12,150 nucleotides of DNA from Actinomycetes bacterium (GCA_021792075.1 JAJYVK010000016.1:1-12150), one strand, 5' to 3'; positions 1 through 7,461 are shown, numbered from the stretch's first letter. Numbers and translations are program-made. Notes: generated from the letters alone by a model not told the origin.

Positions 1-27
1 CGCAGAGAGGGTCGGAGGGAGGCACCT
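1..27 (+). repeat. Direct repeat copy 1 (27 bp, exact)
   Basis: These 27 bases, starting cgcagagagggtcgg, recur without mismatch at 103-129. The 102-bp offset is a multiple of three, so both copies encode the same nine residues (RREGRREAP) in the disordered head of the TPR protein. The copy starts at the window edge and may extend further left. Confidence 0.9.
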
Positions 28-1014
28 TTTCAGGACTCCGGCAACACTCGCGGCAGATCGGAGCGGTACGGAGAAGCTAGACAGCCTCGTGAATCCGGTG
101 TGCGCAGAGAGGGTCGGAGGGAGGCACCTAGATCGGCCGAACCAGGCTCGGGTGTGCCAAAGGGTCGCCTAATCCGTGCGCAGAAGAGCTGGGGGGCGCT
201 TTCGAGAAAAGGGGCCGTCAAGGCGATCGATTACAGAGAAAGCCGTGAGATTGGGCAGGGCCGGCAGCCACGAACTGAAGTCAGACCTGAGCCATTTGTT
301 CCAGAACGATTCGAACAGGTAGAGGAAGAGGCCTCACCGTCAAGAACGTCCTCGGTGAGATCACGAAAAGCGCAGGCACGCACCCGCACGGTGGAAGCCC
401 TGTTGGAAAAGGAGGTATCGCGTCCTCTCACGCAGGCAAACAAGACAAAGGCGCAGCGGCTTTTCGCATCTGCGGTCGACGCGTATGACAGAGACCGGTA
501 TATTGACGCCAAGCGGATGCTTGAACAGGTTATTTCCATAGCTTCCGACTCTCTTTCTGTAATGGAGCTGTACGGGCTGACTTTGTATCGCATGGGTCAA
601 TGGGCCGCCGCTGTAAAGGTGCTGGAGGAGTTCAGTACAAGGTCTGGCTCCTTCGATCAATATCCGGTCCTTGCCGACTGCTATAGAGCGCAGAAGAGAT
701 ATAAAGATGTTGACCGGATTTGGTCGGAGCTGTCAGCTGCGTCCCCATCAGCCGACGTCATGGGTGAGGGCCGAATTGTTATCGCCAGCGCGGCTGCCGA
801 CCAAGGAAACCTCTCGAAGGCGATCTCGATCCTCGAGCGTTCTCTGTCTATAAGGAGAGCGCCGACATTCGTAGACTTGCGTCAGTGGTATGTGCTGGCT
901 GATCTATACGAGCGTGCTGGGGAGATAAGTCACGCTAGGTCGCTCTTTAACAGAATTATCAACTATGACGCGAACTTTTTTGATGTGGCTGAGAGACTGT
1001 CTGATCTGGGCTAG
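1..1014 (+). CDS. TPR-repeat protein with Arg-rich disordered N-terminus (5' truncated by window edge)
   Basis: The reading frame is open from base 1 to the TAG at 1012-1014 (337 visible codons). The GTG at 100 is therefore only an internal codon and the true start lies outside the window. Roughly the first 130 visible residues are rich in Arg, Gly, Glu, Ser and Pro, with no hydrophobic core, and look disordered. From about base 440 to the end the protein is helical with TPR-like pairs: an A-x-x-x-Y-D-R-x-R-Y-x-x-A motif near 470-520, then L-Y-G/L-Y-R-M-G-Q-W, and Y-V-L-A-D-L-Y-E-R-A-G near 890-930. The combination of a basic low-complexity head and C-terminal TPRs resembles mycobacterial Rv1691 and its relatives, which sit beside a HAD phosphatase; a HAD-IIA gene lies about 2.3 kb downstream here. 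The role is unknown; a scaffold for protein or RNA contacts is a guess. No signal peptide or membrane segment is visible. Confidence 0.85.
   Translation, partial: RREGRREAPFQDSGNTRGRSERYGEARQPRESGVRREGRREAPRSAEPGSGVPKGRLIRAQKSWGALSRKGAVKAIDYRESREIGQGRQPRTEVRPEPFVPERFEQVEEEASPSRTSSVRSRKAQARTRTVEALLEKEVSRPLTQANKTKAQRLFASAVDAYDRDRYIDAKRMLEQVISIASDSLSVMELYGLTLYRMGQWAAAVKVLEEFSTRSGSFDQYPVLADCYRAQKRYKDVDRIWSELSAASPSADVMGEGRIVIASAAADQGNLSKAISILERSLSIRRAPTFVDLRQWYVLADLYERAGEISHARSLFNRIINYDANFFDVAERLSDLG
103..129 (+). repeat. Direct repeat copy 2 (27 bp, exact)
   Basis: Second copy of the repeat at 1-27, in the same reading frame (RREGRREAP). Identity ends abruptly after base 129. The nucleotide-level identity, including all third codon positions, points to a recent in-frame duplication rather than selection on the peptide alone. 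Confidence 0.9.
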
Positions 1015-1080
1015 CGGCGTATAGCTTGTAATGTCAGAGTTCATGCTTTTGAGCAGCCTGCGTGTTTGTGGGTTTTCCAT

Positions 1081-1086
1081 AAGGAG
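1081..1086 (+). promoter_or_regulatory. Shine-Dalgarno site that sets the aldolase start
   Basis: AAGGAG lies 6 bp before the ATG at 1093. It falls inside the longer open frame that begins at TTG 1066, so the upstream TTG and the ATG at 1087 (directly abutting the site) are poor starts and 1093 is preferred. Confidence 0.8.
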
Positions 1087-1092
1087 ATGGCA

Positions 1093-2148
1093 ATGGGTAT
1101 TGATCTTGAAGAACTTCTTGGCGATGAGCTGAACGCCCTTTTGTCACACAGGTGCGAGACCATCAGGTCGGAGGATTTGACCCTGCCAGGTCCGAATTTC
1201 ATTGACAGAGTGTATCTAGATACTGACAGGCCGATACCGGCGGTCAAAGCACTTGCTCAGCTTTACAAAACGGGTCGGCTTGCTGGAACGGGCTACCTCT
1301 CAATTCTCCCGGTGGACCAGGGTATTGAGCATTCCGGTGCTGCCTCCTTCGCCAAGAATCCTTCGTATTTCGACCCCAAAAATCTCATCGAACTTGCTCT
1401 CGCTGCCGAGTGCTCGGCAATAGCTACGACACTGGGTGGATTGGGAATTGTCGCACGGCGCTATGCCCACAAGATACCGTTCATAGTGAAGATAAACCAC
1501 AATGAATTGCTGACCTATCCGCCAAAGGCCGATCAGGTCATGTTTAGCTCTGTCCGACAGGCTGCTGATCTTGGAGCTTCTGGGGTTGGCGCCACAATCT
1601 ACTTTGGATCCGACGGCGCAACTCGGCAGATCCAAGAGGTGTCAGCTGCTTTTGCTGAGGCGCATCGTCTTGGTATGTTCACCGTCCTGTGGTGCTATTT
1701 GAGAAATTCTGCGTTCAAGACTGATGAGGCCGACTACCATGTCGCCGCCGACCTGACAGGACAGGCAAACCACATTGGCGTCACCATTGAGGCCGACATC
1801 ATAAAACAGAAGCTACCGGAAAACAACGGTGGGTACACTGCACTGAAATTCGGTCGAACCGACAAGTTGGTGTACGAGAATTTGACAACCGATAACCCGA
1901 TTGATCTGACTAGGTGGCAGGTGGTCAACTGTTACGCAGGCCGAGTTGGCTTGATAAACTCGGGTGGCGAGTCGAAAGGCGCCTCTGATCTTGCAGAGGT
2001 CGTACGAACAGCTGTGATCAATAAGCGGGCCGGCGGGCAGGGTCTGATAGTTGGCCGAAAGGCCTTTCAGCGTCCACGGGATGAGGGAGTCGCACTGATC
2101 AAGGCCATACAGGATGTATACCTTGATGTCTCGATTACCGTTGCCTAA
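1093..2148 (+). CDS. fbaB: Class I fructose-bisphosphate aldolase, FbaB/DhnA type
   Basis: Cytosolic aldolase that reversibly cleaves fructose 1,6-bisphosphate to glyceraldehyde 3-phosphate and dihydroxyacetone phosphate through a Schiff base, in glycolysis and gluconeogenesis. The 351 residues match the roughly 350 of E. coli FbaB and resemble it from end to end: [21 protein letters not shown] at the start, [31 protein letters not shown], the VGATIYFGS segment, [19 protein letters not shown], and a YLDVSITVA tail. The Schiff-base lysine is probably in the ADIIKQK motif (K238 or K240). The start is ATG 1093, set by AAGGAG at 1081-1086. The gene is about 78 bp after the TPR gene, so it could be co-transcribed or have its own promoter. 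Its end faces the DUF1015 gene across 39 bp. Assignment to the FbaB branch rather than the class II enzyme is firm; use for catabolism or gluconeogenesis cannot be told. Confidence 0.95.
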   Translation: MGIDLEELLGDELNALLSHRCETIRSEDLTLPGPNFIDRVYLDTDRPIPAVKALAQLYKTGRLAGTGYLSILPVDQGIEHSGAASFAKNPSYFDPKNLIELALAAECSAIATTLGGLGIVARRYAHKIPFIVKINHNELLTYPPKADQVMFSSVRQAADLGASGVGATIYFGSDGATRQIQEVSAAFAEAHRLGMFTVLWCYLRNSAFKTDEADYHVAADLTGQANHIGVTIEADIIKQKLPENNGGYTALKFGRTDKLVYENLTTDNPIDLTRWQVVNCYAGRVGLINSGGESKGASDLAEVVRTAVINKRAGGQGLIVGRKAFQRPRDEGVALIKAIQDVYLDVSITVA

Positions 2149-2187
2149 AGGGGTGAGAACTCGTCTGGTACCGATATCGCCGGCCGT

Positions 2188-3276
2188 CTAGAGATTTAGC
2201 TTGTCTCCAAAGATCAGGCCAGGCAAGGGCTTTGGATAGAACATCGTCGATTTAGGGGGTAGGGGGTTTCTCCCAAAAGCGGCGATCCGGATCTGATTGA
2301 TTGTAAGAGGTCTTGTCACGAGTCCCACCTTCGTCGGATCCGATAATACCTTGTCGTGCAGCTTCTGTATGTCTGTAATATACTGGGTCGATTTAGCCTC
2401 GAGAAGTTTGGCGATCGTCTGAGAGAGGACTGCATCATTTAGTTTTGGATCTTCGTGTATCGGGATCACTTTGAAAACCCTGTGTCGCATAACAAGGAGT
2501 AACGCGTCGGCAACGTGGCCATTCGAGAGGTCCGGGTGTTCGTAAGGTTCGACTCGGAATCGCTCTGCAAGCCTTTCTAAGACGTCCTCCTCATTCAGTT
2601 TTGTCTTGAAGCATCTGTGTATTGGTCGAATTTCAGCTTGGAGTGGATCAAGGTCGGTGACAAAGCACAGCAACCTGACGGTATTCTCGGGTGTTGAGCC
2701 AGAAAGAATCCTCATCGCGCGTGCAATCCTGTGGTGCCCGTCGGCGATGATGAGCTGCGAAGTCTCAACTGCAGATCTGATATGGGTCAGCTGCTCTTTC
2801 TCTACTATGTGCCACACCTGATGAGTGACGCCTGAGCCGTCTACTATGGATGCAAGACTTGGGCCCCTTGGAATTTCTTGGGCCTTGAGCTTGCTCTGAG
2901 CTGAAATAGCCCAGATCGGCCCAGTGCCTGGTCTGGCAATCAGTGTGTCCAGGTCAGCCGTTATGACCGGAGATTTGGGTCCGATTGTCTGCTCGTGAAC
3001 AAGAATGTGATCAGGACTGTAATTTGATTCGTCGCTGGCGTCGAATTTGAGGGCATCGGTGGTTCGGCCAACAATTTCCAGTATTCCGAAGACTCCCTCA
3101 AGACGTTGGGGGCGTCCTTTGCGGTCTTGGAATGACATCTGATACAGGTAGTATCCGAGCTCCTCATCCCGGATGAGCTCGCCAATCCGGAGTGCCGCAG
3201 GAGGTAGGATGATCTTATCCGGACCCACGAGTGCGGTATCGTAGCGGTATGAAGCTAGAGGTTTAAATCTATGCAA
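2188..3276 (-). CDS. DUF1015 family protein with shortened N-terminus
   Basis: A 362-residue protein of the DUF1015 family (PF06245), whose biochemical function is not known to me. Diagnostic motifs are IADGHHRIARAM (residues 177-188), a HEQT motif at 94-97, and the C-terminal LPPKSTMFYPKPLPGLIF (339-356), which matches the family's PPKSTyFyPK signature. The opening RFKPLASYRYD fits the usual RPFrglRYd start, but the PPYDV motif and following segment normally found next are absent: only about 20 residues separate RYD from the Y-x-L-Y-Q-M-S-F strand. The start is TTG 3276; an in-frame stop lies just upstream, and a GGAAG 9 bp before is a plausible ribosome site. The gene is divergent from the HAD phosphatase (80-bp gap) and convergent with the aldolase. 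Family membership is confident, function is not. Confidence 0.88.
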   Translation of the reverse strand: MHRFKPLASYRYDTALVGPDKIILPPAALRIGELIRDEELGYYLYQMSFQDRKGRPQRLEGVFGILEIVGRTTDALKFDASDESNYSPDHILVHEQTIGPKSPVITADLDTLIARPGTGPIWAISAQSKLKAQEIPRGPSLASIVDGSGVTHQVWHIVEKEQLTHIRSAVETSQLIIADGHHRIARAMRILSGSTPENTVRLLCFVTDLDPLQAEIRPIHRCFKTKLNEEDVLERLAERFRVEPYEHPDLSNGHVADALLLVMRHRVFKVIPIHEDPKLNDAVLSQTIAKLLEAKSTQYITDIQKLHDKVLSDPTKVGLVTRPLTINQIRIAAFGRNPLPPKSTMFYPKPLPGLIFGDKLNL

Positions 3277-3356
3277 GGATCTGTGCTTCCACGTAGAGTT
3301 GAATCTTTAAAGAAGTTAGCAGGATTCAGCGTTTCAAAATATCAAGTGGAGCGGCT
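3277..3356. promoter_or_regulatory. Divergent promoter region between DUF1015 and HAD genes
   Basis: This 80-bp AT-rich gap must carry the 5' signals of both divergent genes. It holds an inverted repeat, GTTGAATC (3298-3305) and GATTCAGC (3323-3330), 7 of 8 positions complementary with a 17-bp spacer. On the minus strand TTGATA and TTGAAA are possible -35 boxes, but neither has a convincing -10 partner, so no exact promoter is called. Confidence 0.45.
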
Positions 3357-4139
3357 TTGAGTTGGGTTTTGGATTTAGATGGAGTGGTGTGGCGCGGCAA
3401 TCAGGTCATTCAGGGGTCGGCGGAAGCAGTTGAACGCCTCTATAAATTGGGTGAGTCTGTCTACTTTGTGACCAACAACTCGATGCTCACACCGTCCGAG
3501 TATGTCAGCAAGATGAGTTCGTTTGGAATTCCCATCGAACAAGAACAGATGTTCACTTCCGCAATGGCGGCTGCCACTATGCTCGATCAATCGGCGAAGG
3601 TCTACGTGATCGGAGGAGGCAACGGGATTAGAGAGGCTGTCGAGAAGCGTGGCATAAAGGTTGTTGAAGACTCAGCTTCAGCGACTGCCGTGGTTCTTGG
3701 TTGGGATCCCGGGATCACGTTTGAAATGATAACAAACGCTATGCGAGCAATAAGGTCTGGTGCTAAGTATATTGCGACCAATGCTGACCCGACTTATCCG
3801 AATCCAGAAGGTCTACTCCCGGGCACCGGGTGTTTTGCGGCTGCGGTCGCAGTAGCATCAGGTGTCGAGCCCGTCTACGCCGGCAAGCCGCATTCCCCCA
3901 TAGCTTCTATGATCAAGCCGCTTCTATCTGGCAACGACGTCATGGTAGGGGACCGTCTTAGCACCGATGGCAGGTTTGCAAAGAGTCTAGGTGCACATTT
4001 TGGGCTAGTTCTCACCGGTGTCACCGAGTCATATTCTGACTCAGATGTCGCTCAGTCCACCATTGCGGCCGATCTTGGGTCTTTGGTGCGCAAGTACGAG
4101 GAGAACGGCTACCTTCCTCTTGGAGATTTTAGCCGTTGA
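3357..4139 (+). CDS. HAD-superfamily class IIA phosphatase (glycerol-3-phosphate/phosphoglycolate phosphatase-like)
   Basis: A 260-residue cytosolic HAD phosphatase. Motif I is DLDGVVWRG with nucleophile D6 and acid/base D8. Motif II is TNNS (39-42), motif III lysine is K177 in AGKPHS, and motif IV is VGDRLSTDGRFA with the Mg-binding aspartates at 198-204. The large C2A cap between motifs II and III, with NPEGLLPGTGCF, is typical of the NagD/PGP subfamily. Relatives include mycobacterial Rv1692, described as a glycerol-3-phosphate phosphatase in phospholipid recycling, and 2-phosphoglycolate phosphatases; the substrate cannot be read from the sequence. The start TTG 3357 is preceded by GGAG (3348-3351, 5-bp spacing) and puts motif I at the very N-terminus, as is usual. 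It is followed 31 bp later by the MDR oxidoreductase, probably in one transcript. In mycobacteria the homologue adjoins a TPR protein; here two genes intervene. Confidence 0.9.
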   Translation: MSWVLDLDGVVWRGNQVIQGSAEAVERLYKLGESVYFVTNNSMLTPSEYVSKMSSFGIPIEQEQMFTSAMAAATMLDQSAKVYVIGGGNGIREAVEKRGIKVVEDSASATAVVLGWDPGITFEMITNAMRAIRSGAKYIATNADPTYPNPEGLLPGTGCFAAAVAVASGVEPVYAGKPHSPIASMIKPLLSGNDVMVGDRLSTDGRFAKSLGAHFGLVLTGVTESYSDSDVAQSTIAADLGSLVRKYEENGYLPLGDFSR

Positions 4140-4170
4140 CAATCGTGTCAGAGTTCACGAAAGGTTCATT

Positions 4171-5172
4171 ATGAAGACTAGGGAGATATTTCTTGCAAAG
4201 CGGCCCGTCGGGATGCCAACGCGGAGTGATTTTGGGCTTCGTGAGATCGAACTCGATAGCGCAGCTGATGGAGAAGTTCTTGTAAAGACGCTGTGGCTTT
4301 CGGTAGATCCTTACATGCGCGGCAGGATGAGCGGCATCAAGTCATATATTGCTCCGTTTGAGATCAATGAGCCTATCAATGGCGGGGGGATCGGCCAGGT
4401 GGTTTCATCGGCTGGTTCGGTTTTTGGGCCGGGAGACTTCGTGGCGTCCAATTTTCGATGGAGGGAGTTCGACGTCATTTCCGAGAGCCATCTGAAAAAG
4501 GTGGATCCAGATCAGGCCCCGCTCTCTGCTCACCTTGGGGTACTTGGGATGCCAGGCCTTACGGCGTTTGTTGGTATGAGAAGGATTGGTGATTTAAGGC
4601 CATCTGATATGGTGTTTGTTTCTGCTGCTGCTGGCGCGGTAGGTTCAGTTGCAGGTCAGATAGCCAAGATTTCTGGTGCAACGGTGATTGGTTCCGCCGG
4701 ATCAGATGATAAGGTCCGCGCTCTATTGGCAAAAGGTTTCGACGCCGCGTTCAATTATAAGGATCGGCCGGTATCTGATGCGTTAAAGGAGCTGGCTCCC
4801 GATGGACTGGATCTTTACTTTGACAACGTTGGGGGAGAGCACCTCGAAGGTGCGATCTCCAACATGGCAAACTTTGGCCGCATAGTAATGTGCGGCGCAA
4901 TCTCTCAGTACAACCTGACCTTGCCCCCAGCCGGCCCGTCGAATCTCTCTCTGGTGATTTCAAAAAGACTGACTCTAAGGGGTTTCATAGTCTCGGATCA
5001 CAGCGATATGCAGGAGTCATTTCTGGCGGAGGCGACGAGTTGGCTAAGGCACGGAAAGCTTAGCTTCGACGAAACTGTGAGAGAAGGGCTTGAAGCCGCT
5101 CCAGATGCCTTCATTGAGATGCTGGAGGGTGCGAACCTGGGAAAGATGCTTGTCAGAGTGGGGGAGATCTAG
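4171..5172 (+). CDS. NADP-dependent zinc-independent MDR oxidoreductase (CurA/prostaglandin reductase-like)
   Basis: A 333-residue medium-chain dehydrogenase/reductase that probably reduces an alpha,beta-unsaturated carbonyl double bond with NADPH; the natural substrate is unknown. SVDPYMRGRM (44-53) is the signature of the LTB4 dehydrogenase/prostaglandin reductase/CurA group. The nucleotide-binding segment is VFVSAAAGAVGSVAGQIAK (148-166, AxxGxxG pattern), followed by GSAGSDDK. FDNVGG (217-222) and CGAISQYN (241-248) also match the family. No Cys/His zinc ligands of the classical alcohol dehydrogenases are seen. The start is ATG 4171 with AAAGG at 4160-4164; the open frame extends further upstream but overlaps the HAD gene. 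It is likely co-transcribed with the phosphatase, though no shared pathway is obvious. Confidence 0.92.
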   Translation: MKTREIFLAKRPVGMPTRSDFGLREIELDSAADGEVLVKTLWLSVDPYMRGRMSGIKSYIAPFEINEPINGGGIGQVVSSAGSVFGPGDFVASNFRWREFDVISESHLKKVDPDQAPLSAHLGVLGMPGLTAFVGMRRIGDLRPSDMVFVSAAAGAVGSVAGQIAKISGATVIGSAGSDDKVRALLAKGFDAAFNYKDRPVSDALKELAPDGLDLYFDNVGGEHLEGAISNMANFGRIVMCGAISQYNLTLPPAGPSNLSLVISKRLTLRGFIVSDHSDMQESFLAEATSWLRHGKLSFDETVREGLEAAPDAFIEMLEGANLGKMLVRVGEI

Positions 5173-5340
5173 GATTGGAGGGTTGCGGGATTTACATACT
5201 TCATTCAGCTTGACCCCGTGAATTTTGCATCTCTGTTTCTCCGGTGGCGAAGTGTCTCTAAGAAGAATCTCACATTCGGTTCATGCAATTCCCTGCACGG
5301 GCTGTAAATAATGGATCAGTCGAATTAGCTGGAGATTGCC
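5173..5340. other. Intergenic region before the Ser/Thr-rich gene
   Basis: A 168-bp non-coding stretch. It contains AT-rich patches, including TGTAAATAAT near 5305, that could be a -10 element, but no matching -35 box at standard spacing and no clear terminator hairpin with a T-run. A GGAG (5331-5334) six bases before ATG 5341 serves as ribosome site. Confidence 0.4.
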
Positions 5341-5919
5341 ATGTCTTATAGGTCAGTATTGCCAGCCAAGCTCGTGTGGCTGGTGGCGGGAGTCATGGCA
5401 ATGTTGAGTGTTTCCATTGTGCTGAGCGGCTACGGGGTGCAGAACGGAGGGTCGGTTGCTGTTATTTCGCAGAGCGTCGATATCCTGTCCACCCCGGTTA
5501 CTCCAACGACTCAGCCTCGATCTGCAAAATCAACTCCGGGCGCATCCGGCACACTAGATTCAAGCAAGCTGATTGAGATCGCCTCCTCCTCTCCGGTCCT
5601 AAACTACTCGGAAAGTTCGAGGCGGCTCACGGAGGTGAGTGCCGCAGGCAGCTCAGCTAGGGAGGATTCCGGCTCGTCCGGCGCTACTCCGTCCCCTGTG
5701 ACTAGTGAAGTGACAACGGAGGACCAGAGTGCCAAGCTGCCTAGCTCGGGCACCGCAGTGGGATCGGATGGGGAAAATAGCGCGAGCACAAATTCATCGG
5801 AGCAGACTTTGGCTAAGCCGGATTCTTCCTCCATGTCGACTACAACTACAACTACGTCTACTTCGACCACGTTGGCCAAGAGTGACGGGGGTGACTCCAA
5901 GGGCGGTGGAGACAACTGA
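5341..5919 (+). CDS. Ser/Thr-rich membrane-anchored or secreted protein, function unknown
   Basis: A 192-residue protein that I do not recognise. The N-terminus has three basic residues or polar positions and then a hydrophobic segment at about 11-29 (LVWLVAGVMAMLSVSIVLS), which acts either as a signal-anchor or an uncleaved signal peptide; there is no lipobox cysteine. The remaining 163 residues lack any visible fold: 62 are Ser or Thr (about 38 percent), with Asp, Glu, Gly and Pro making up much of the rest, a poly-Thr/Ser tract at 166-177 and a Gly/Asp-rich tail. There is no cysteine. This suggests an extended extracytoplasmic region, possibly O-glycosylated as many actinobacterial Thr/Ser-rich linkers are. 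The ATG 5341 start has a good GGAG site. It precedes a histidine kinase gene by 111 bp on the same strand, so a role linked to that signalling system is possible but unproven. Confidence 0.75.
   Translation: MSYRSVLPAKLVWLVAGVMAMLSVSIVLSGYGVQNGGSVAVISQSVDILSTPVTPTTQPRSAKSTPGASGTLDSSKLIEIASSSPVLNYSESSRRLTEVSAAGSSAREDSGSSGATPSPVTSEVTTEDQSAKLPSSGTAVGSDGENSASTNSSEQTLAKPDSSSMSTTTTTTSTSTTLAKSDGGDSKGGGDN
5836..5871 (+). repeat. Low-complexity ACN/TCN triplet tract (poly-Thr/Ser)
   Basis: A run of ACT, ACA, ACG and TCT/TCG codons encodes twelve consecutive Thr/Ser residues (166-177) of the Ser/Thr-rich protein. The codons are mixed rather than one pure triplet, so slippage is less likely than in a perfect microsatellite, but length variation between strains would not be surprising. 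Confidence 0.7.
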
Positions 5920-6030
5920 GCGTCTTGCTTGGTGTGGGGTTTGGCACCGAGCCAGAGCTGGCAGGACTGGGGAAACGTTTGATTTATCGGGTCAATCGCG
6001 CTGTTCCTGGGTGATACGCGCGGGTAGTAA

Positions 6031-7449
6031 ATGCTGAATCTCCGTCATTTCCATATCCGGGCACTTTCGACTGTGACCCGGTTGATGTTGATCTATGCCG
6101 TTATTTCTGCCGCCGCACTTGGGCTGGTCCTTACTCAGGTGATCAGGACGTATGCTTCCCATGCCAAAAGTGTCATAATCTCCGACTTGGGCGAAGAAGT
6201 GCCAGGCTTTGCGAATGCGGCAAATCTTCGTCCTGCGAACGAAGACATTTACTCATTTGCCCGTTCCTATCTATCTTCTCACGTCGTTTCGAATCAGCAC
6301 ATCCTGTTTATTAATATCTTCGGCCACACCGTGCTTGGTTCAGCCGGCTCGTCGCAAGTAATCGGTTTGGATCGGGTGTCGACGTTTCTGGCGAGTCCTC
6401 CCAGGACTACGACCTTTGTGACGAGCACCTTGAAGTCGACTCCATATCTCGTCATGGGTTCGCCGATAATTGAAAACGGCAATGTGCTGGGATCGTTGGT
6501 GGGCGTGACCAGTCTTTCAGAACTCCAGAGGCAGGAGGGACAGGTGATGCTTCTTGCTGGGACTGAAGCTTTGGTGGCCCTGATCTTCTCAATTGCTGCG
6601 GGCTATTTTCTCCTTCGACGTGTCATGCACGCTGTGGGAAAGGTCACCGAGACGGCTGTGGAGATCTCGAGGGGAGATCTCGATAGACGCATCGATTTGC
6701 GAGGACAGTCCGACGAGGTAGGCCGGCTGGCCCTGGCTTTTGACGAGATGATCTCCAGAATTAGCCATACCATGGATTCCCAGCGTCGATTGTTGGCAGA
6801 TGTGTCTCACCAGCTCAAAACGCCCTTGACTGTGATAAGAGGAAATCTGGAACTTGTAAGTAGGAGCAAGGATCTCGACAAAGGAGAGCTTGACGAGGTA
6901 ATTGGGGTTGTGATTTCCGAGACCGACTATATGAAGACGATGCTTGACGGGCTTCTCATGCTGGAGCGGATGAGTGAAGGCGGCTCTATCGATGAGCAAA
7001 TTGTTGACCTGCGGAGTTTCATATCCGAAGTATTCACCAGTGCTCTTACGTTGGGTAAAAGGGACTGGCATCTTGGGGATGTTCCGGATCTGCTGGTCCG
7101 TCTAGATGGACCGAAGGTTCGAGGTGCGTTGCTGAATCTTTTGGACAATGCCGAGAAAGCTACGACCGAGGGAGAGTTTGTGTCGCTTTCCGTGGTGAGC
7201 CACAACGGATATTTGGACATGTCAGTGGCCGATTCCGGGTCAGGAATCGGAGCCGAATATCTGGGCAGGATCTTTGAACGGTTTGAGCGCGGATCAAGCC
7301 GCGACCAACGCGGCGCCGGCCTTGGCCTTGCGATCGTTCAAGCGGTGGCCAAGGCGCATGGAGGAACGGTGAAGGTTGATACCGTAATTGGCAGCGGAAG
7401 TACCTTTACTATGAGATTTCCGAGTTCCAGGGTAGTGCCGAGGGAGTAG
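6031..7449 (+). CDS. Membrane sensor histidine kinase (HAMP, HisKA, HATPase_c)
   Basis: A 472-residue inner-membrane sensor kinase that autophosphorylates on His and passes phosphate to the response regulator encoded 12 bp downstream. Order: transmembrane helix about 17-37, an extracytoplasmic sensor domain about 38-170 with PAS/Cache-like strand pattern (ILFINIFGHTVLGSAG, then YLVMGSPIIENGNVLGSLVGVT), second helix about 173-195, HAMP linker about 196-248, dimerisation/phosphoacceptor box LADVSHQLKTPL with H260, N box LLNLLDNAEKA (N369, N373), G1 DSGSGIG (401-407), F box RIFERF (413-418) and G2 GAGLGLA (428-434). All catalytic motifs are intact. The start ATG 6031 directly follows an in-frame TAA, so it is the first possible ATG; the upstream ribosome site is weak. 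The ligand is unknown. No close match to a named system is recognised. Confidence 0.93.
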   Translation: MLNLRHFHIRALSTVTRLMLIYAVISAAALGLVLTQVIRTYASHAKSVIISDLGEEVPGFANAANLRPANEDIYSFARSYLSSHVVSNQHILFINIFGHTVLGSAGSSQVIGLDRVSTFLASPPRTTTFVTSTLKSTPYLVMGSPIIENGNVLGSLVGVTSLSELQRQEGQVMLLAGTEALVALIFSIAAGYFLLRRVMHAVGKVTETAVEISRGDLDRRIDLRGQSDEVGRLALAFDEMISRISHTMDSQRRLLADVSHQLKTPLTVIRGNLELVSRSKDLDKGELDEVIGVVISETDYMKTMLDGLLMLERMSEGGSIDEQIVDLRSFISEVFTSALTLGKRDWHLGDVPDLLVRLDGPKVRGALLNLLDNAEKATTEGEFVSLSVVSHNGYLDMSVADSGSGIGAEYLGRIFERFERGSSRDQRGAGLGLAIVQAVAKAHGGTVKVDTVIGSGSTFTMRFPSSRVVPRE

Positions 7450-7452
7450 CTT

Positions 7453-7457
7453 GGAGG
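7453..7457 (+). promoter_or_regulatory. Shine-Dalgarno site for the response regulator GTG start
   Basis: GGAGG sits 4 bp before GTG 7462, inside the 12-bp gap after the kinase stop. It supports the GTG start and translation of kinase and regulator from one message. Confidence 0.8.
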
Positions 7458-7461
7458 AAAC

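Noticed and set aside
2149..2187. Possible bidirectional terminator in the convergent fbaB/DUF1015 gap.
   Set aside because: The 39-bp gap shows no stable stem followed by a T-run on either strand.
1032..4157. A shared 12-mer, TGTCAGAGTTCA, in two intergenic gaps (1032-1043 before fbaB and 4146-4157 before the MDR gene).
   Set aside because: Several 12-mer matches are expected by chance in 12 kb, and the two copies lie at different distances from their start codons (49 bp against 13 bp), so a common regulatory site is not supported.
5604..5915. A 103-codon minus-strand open frame opposite the Ser/Thr-rich gene, with Val- and Glu-rich sequence.
   Set aside because: It is the antisense reading of the Thr/Ser codon tracts, lacks a recognisable domain, and the plus-strand gene has a good ribosome site and hydrophobic N-terminus.
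5729..6037. A 102-codon plus-strand frame bridging the Ser/Thr-rich gene and the kinase start.
   Set aside because: It overlaps the Ser/Thr-rich gene in another frame, gives an Arg/Leu-rich composition typical of shadow frames, and has no domain signature.
6589..7071. A 160-codon minus-strand frame inside the histidine kinase.
   Set aside because: It is fully antisense to HAMP and HisKA coding sequence with intact motifs; no independent evidence supports it.
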